From: Deltaproteobacteria bacterium
GTDB taxonomy: Bacteria; Desulfobacterota; Desulfobulbia; Desulfobulbales; Desulfobulbaceae
Assembly: GCA_024277485.1 (NCBI GenBank)
Contig: JAJRVA010000141.1
Span: 1 to 8,993 of the forward strand
Length of the DNA stretch: 8,993 nucleotides
Reading direction: 5' to 3'
Both the position numbers and the translations under genes were made by a program. Under the pieces are notes generated by a model. That model searched no databases. It was given only the letters and a program-made list of their open reading frames with translations, and had not been told where the DNA came from. Shown here piece by piece: positions 7,182 through 8,993 of this stretch. Position 1 is the stretch's first letter, and each line of letters begins with the position of its first letter.

Positions 7182-7202
7182 TATCTCTTTGCAGGAGAGA
7201 TA
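7182..7202. repeat. Inverted repeat TATCTCT / AGAGATA
   Basis: A perfect 7-bp stem with a 7-nt loop (TTGCAGG) lies at 7182-7202. A T6 run starts 9 nt after it on the plus strand, and on the minus strand a T8 run starts about 10 nt after it. The AT-rich stem and the gap to the T-runs make it a poor terminator on either strand. Confidence 0.3.
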
Positions 7203-7276
7203 AAGTACAACTTTTTTGACGACTCAGGCTGAAAACATGCCCTTATCACCCTGTGTTTCCGCACAGAATCAATGAA

Positions 7277-7293
7277 TTACGTTAAATTACGTT
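7277..7293. repeat. Direct repeat TTACGTT x2, 10-bp period
   Basis: TTACGTT occurs at 7277-7283 and again at 7287-7293, exactly 10 bp apart, which places both on the same face of the helix. Together with the dyad at 7140-7160 this gives four TACGTT-type half-sites within about 155 bp of non-coding DNA. Confidence 0.4.
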
Positions 7294-7388
7294 CCAATAT
7301 GATTTCTTGTATCAGCTATTCAAAAATAGATATCGATTATCACTGTCGCAAATTGCACGCCGAGGCTGCACATTGAGTGCTCCCACCC

Positions 7389-8993
7389 CTATTGCCGGGC
7401 CCAGTTGAGGAGCCCTCCCGCAGCGACGATTTCACGGTGCCGGCCTGAAAGATCGATCACCGCCTGCATGGGAACATTATCCACCTCAACGGTTACCCGG
7501 TCAGCGCCACTGAGCAGGGCCTCCCTGATGCCTGGAATGACAACCTCAGTCCCCTGTTCCACCCTGTCATAGTCACCCGGATCGGCAAAGGTCAGGGGCA
7601 CAATGCCGAAGTTGATCAGGTTTGCCTTATGGATCCGGGCAAAACTCTTGACAAGCTTGACCTGGACTCCAAGGTAACGAGGCGCCAGGGCAGCATGTTC
7701 CCGGCTGGAACCCTGACCGTAATTCTCGCCGCCGACGACAAGTCCGTAGCTGCCCTCCAGGACGGCATCCTGCATTTCACGGGCAAAATTATGATTTATC
7801 TGATGAAACACATACTCGCTTATGGCCGGGATGTTTGAGCGCAGGGGAAGGATCTTCGCTCCGGCAGGCATGATATGGTCCGTGGTGATATTATCAGCCA
7901 CCTTCATCATGACCCGTCCTTTCCATGTCTCTGGCAGGGGGTCGAAGTCTGGAAAAGGGGCGATGTTCGGGCCCCTGACTATCTCAACCGTGTTGTCTTC
8001 GGGCCAGGGAGACTCGATGCGCCCGTCCCCGGGCAGTACTTTATCCGGCAGGCTGAAAACCGGATACTCTCCCAGGTCACGCGGATCGGTAATCACTCCC
8101 GTCACCGCGCTGGCAACGGCAACTTCGGGGCTGCAGAGATAGACCTTGTCCCCGGCCGTACCGCTTCGGCCGGGAAAATTGCGGGGAAAGGTCCTCAGGG
8201 ATATACCGTCTGTGGGCGGAGCCTGCCCCATGCCGATGCACCCCATGCAGCCGGACTGGTGAATACGGGCCCCGGCATGGATCAGGGTGAGGAGATCACC
8301 CCGGTCCGTAATGTTTTCAAGGACCTGGCGGCTGCCGGGATTGATTTCAAAACTGACGTTTCTGCTTACCTCGCGGGTTTCAAGCGTTCTGGCAACCACG
8401 GTGAGATCCCGGATGGAGGAGTTGGTGCAGGAGCCGACCAGCACCTGGGCCACCGGCTTACCGGCAACTTCACTGACCGGCACGACATTGTCGGGCGATG
8501 AGGGACAGGCAATCAGGGGCTCGATTGCGGCCAGGTCAAGCTCAAAAACCTCGTCATACACAGCCCCTTCGTCAGCGACCAGTTCCTGCCACTGGTCCTC
8601 CCTGCCCTGGCCGGCAAGAAATTTCCTTGTCTGTGCATCCGAAGGAAAAACAGAGGTGGTGGCTCCCAGTTCCGCGCCAAAGTTGGTAATGGTTGCCCTG
8701 TCGGTCACGCTCAGTTCTTCCACACCCGGGCCGAAGTATTCCATGATATACCCCACCCCGCCCTTGACCGACAGACGGCGCAGGACCTCCAGGAGGACAT
8801 CCCGGGCCGACACCCAGGGATTGAGCCTGCCGGTGAGCCTGATCCCGTAGATTTTCGGCATAATGAGATAAAAAGGCTTGCCGGCCATGGCCATGGCCAC
8901 ATCAAGTCCCCCTGCGCCCATGGCAAGCATGCCCAGCCCGCCGCCGGTGGGAGTATGGCTGTCCGAGCCAAGCAGTGTCTTGCCGGGAACCCC
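7389..8993 (-). CDS. acn: Aconitate hydratase, Aquifex-type, C-terminal part (runs off right edge)
   Basis: The frame is open from the right edge to the TAG at 7389, giving 534 visible residues; roughly the first hundred of a family of about 640 aa are missing. The enzyme interconverts citrate and isocitrate through cis-aconitate using a [4Fe-4S] cluster in the cytoplasmic TCA cycle. The visible start is LLGSDSHTPTGGGLG (residues 7-21). The three cluster cysteines are present: Cys189 in VGSCTNSS (codon 8427-8429), and Cys249 and Cys252 in SGCMGCIGMG (codons 8247-8249 and 8238-8240). The C-terminal swivel domain has DHIMPAG and GQGSSREHAAL, whose Ser and Arg belong to the active site. LeuC is unlikely because the swivel domain is fused in the same chain. 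The large open frames on the opposite strand (7875-8501 and 8287-8850) are shadows. No strong terminator directly follows the stop. Confidence 0.94.
   Translation of the reverse strand, partial: GVPGKTLLGSDSHTPTGGGLGMLAMGAGGLDVAMAMAGKPFYLIMPKIYGIRLTGRLNPWVSARDVLLEVLRRLSVKGGVGYIMEYFGPGVEELSVTDRATITNFGAELGATTSVFPSDAQTRKFLAGQGREDQWQELVADEGAVYDEVFELDLAAIEPLIACPSSPDNVVPVSEVAGKPVAQVLVGSCTNSSIRDLTVVARTLETREVSRNVSFEINPGSRQVLENITDRGDLLTLIHAGARIHQSGCMGCIGMGQAPPTDGISLRTFPRNFPGRSGTAGDKVYLCSPEVAVASAVTGVITDPRDLGEYPVFSLPDKVLPGDGRIESPWPEDNTVEIVRGPNIAPFPDFDPLPETWKGRVMMKVADNITTDHIMPAGAKILPLRSNIPAISEYVFHQINHNFAREMQDAVLEGSYGLVVGGENYGQGSSREHAALAPRYLGVQVKLVKSFARIHKANLINFGIVPLTFADPGDYDRVEQGTEVVIPGIREALLSGADRVTVEVDNVPMQAVIDLSGRHREIVAAGGLLNWARQ

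Larger units (their letters stand above)
7010..7388. other. AT-rich intergenic region without a supported gene
   Basis: About 380 bp separate mobile element copy B from the aconitase stop codon. The stretch is visibly richer in A and T than its surroundings. A 78-aa frame on the minus strand (7028-7264) has no recognisable domain and no convincing ribosome site. A minimal ATG-AAG-AAT-TAC-CCA-TAA frame at 7072-7089 follows a good GGAGAG ribosome-like site but encodes only five residues. The region also holds the hairpin at 7022-7052 and the dyads listed separately. A small RNA or decayed gene is possible but unsupported. Confidence 0.5.

Noticed and set aside
7028..7264. 78-aa minus-strand frame in the AT-rich gap
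   Set aside because: No ribosome site, no recognisable domain, and it runs through the dyads and the hairpin.
7875..8850. 208- and 187-aa plus-strand frames
   Set aside because: Both are antisense to the aconitase coding region, which has all cluster cysteines and family motifs.

Overview
The window is about 9 kb of ordinary bacterial chromosome with moderately high GC. It carries two partial genes at its edges, five complete genes, and two copies of a small non-coding mobile repeat. The combination of a plant-like ketol-acid reductoisomerase, an Aquifex-type aconitase, a FabL-type enoyl-ACP reductase and a DUF362 protein suggests a Desulfobacterota (sulfate-reducer-like) or related Gram-negative anaerobe. 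This is an inference from protein style only; no rRNA or species marker is present.

Layout, left to right. The 5' part of ilvC (1-468, minus) is divergent from a membrane-anchored transglutaminase-like protein gene (728-2170, plus), with a 259-bp shared control region between them. Next comes a repeat element (copy A, 2158-2425) that overlaps the last codons of the transglutaminase gene. An ABC ATPase and its polytopic permease (2452-4876, plus) follow and overlap by 11 bp. Converging on them are fabL (4918-5670, minus) and a DUF362 gene (5830-6756, minus). A second, inverted repeat element (copy B, 6765-7009) sits 8 bp before the DUF362 start codon. An AT-rich 380-bp gap with several inverted repeats then leads to the 3' part of an aconitase gene (7389-8993, minus) that runs off the right edge.

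The most interesting structure is the pair of repeat elements. They are 245-268 bp long, have about 13-bp terminal inverted repeats (CCTGGATCCGTGA-like), a central fold-back, and in copy B a perfect 5-bp flanking direct repeat (ATAAA). They look like MITEs, meaning non-autonomous transposon derivatives without a transposase. Both have the same end pointing at a start codon. Copy A supplies the final three codons and stop of the transglutaminase gene. Copy B adds a spurious 27-codon N-terminal extension to the DUF362 reading frame. They bracket a 4.3-kb block in inverted orientation.

Functionally, ilvC belongs to branched-chain amino acid synthesis, fabL to fatty acid elongation and aconitase to the TCA cycle. 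The transglutaminase-like protein, ATPase and permease may once have formed a single exporter-related operon now split by copy A (inference). No CRISPR array, tRNA, rRNA, phage gene or defence system was seen.
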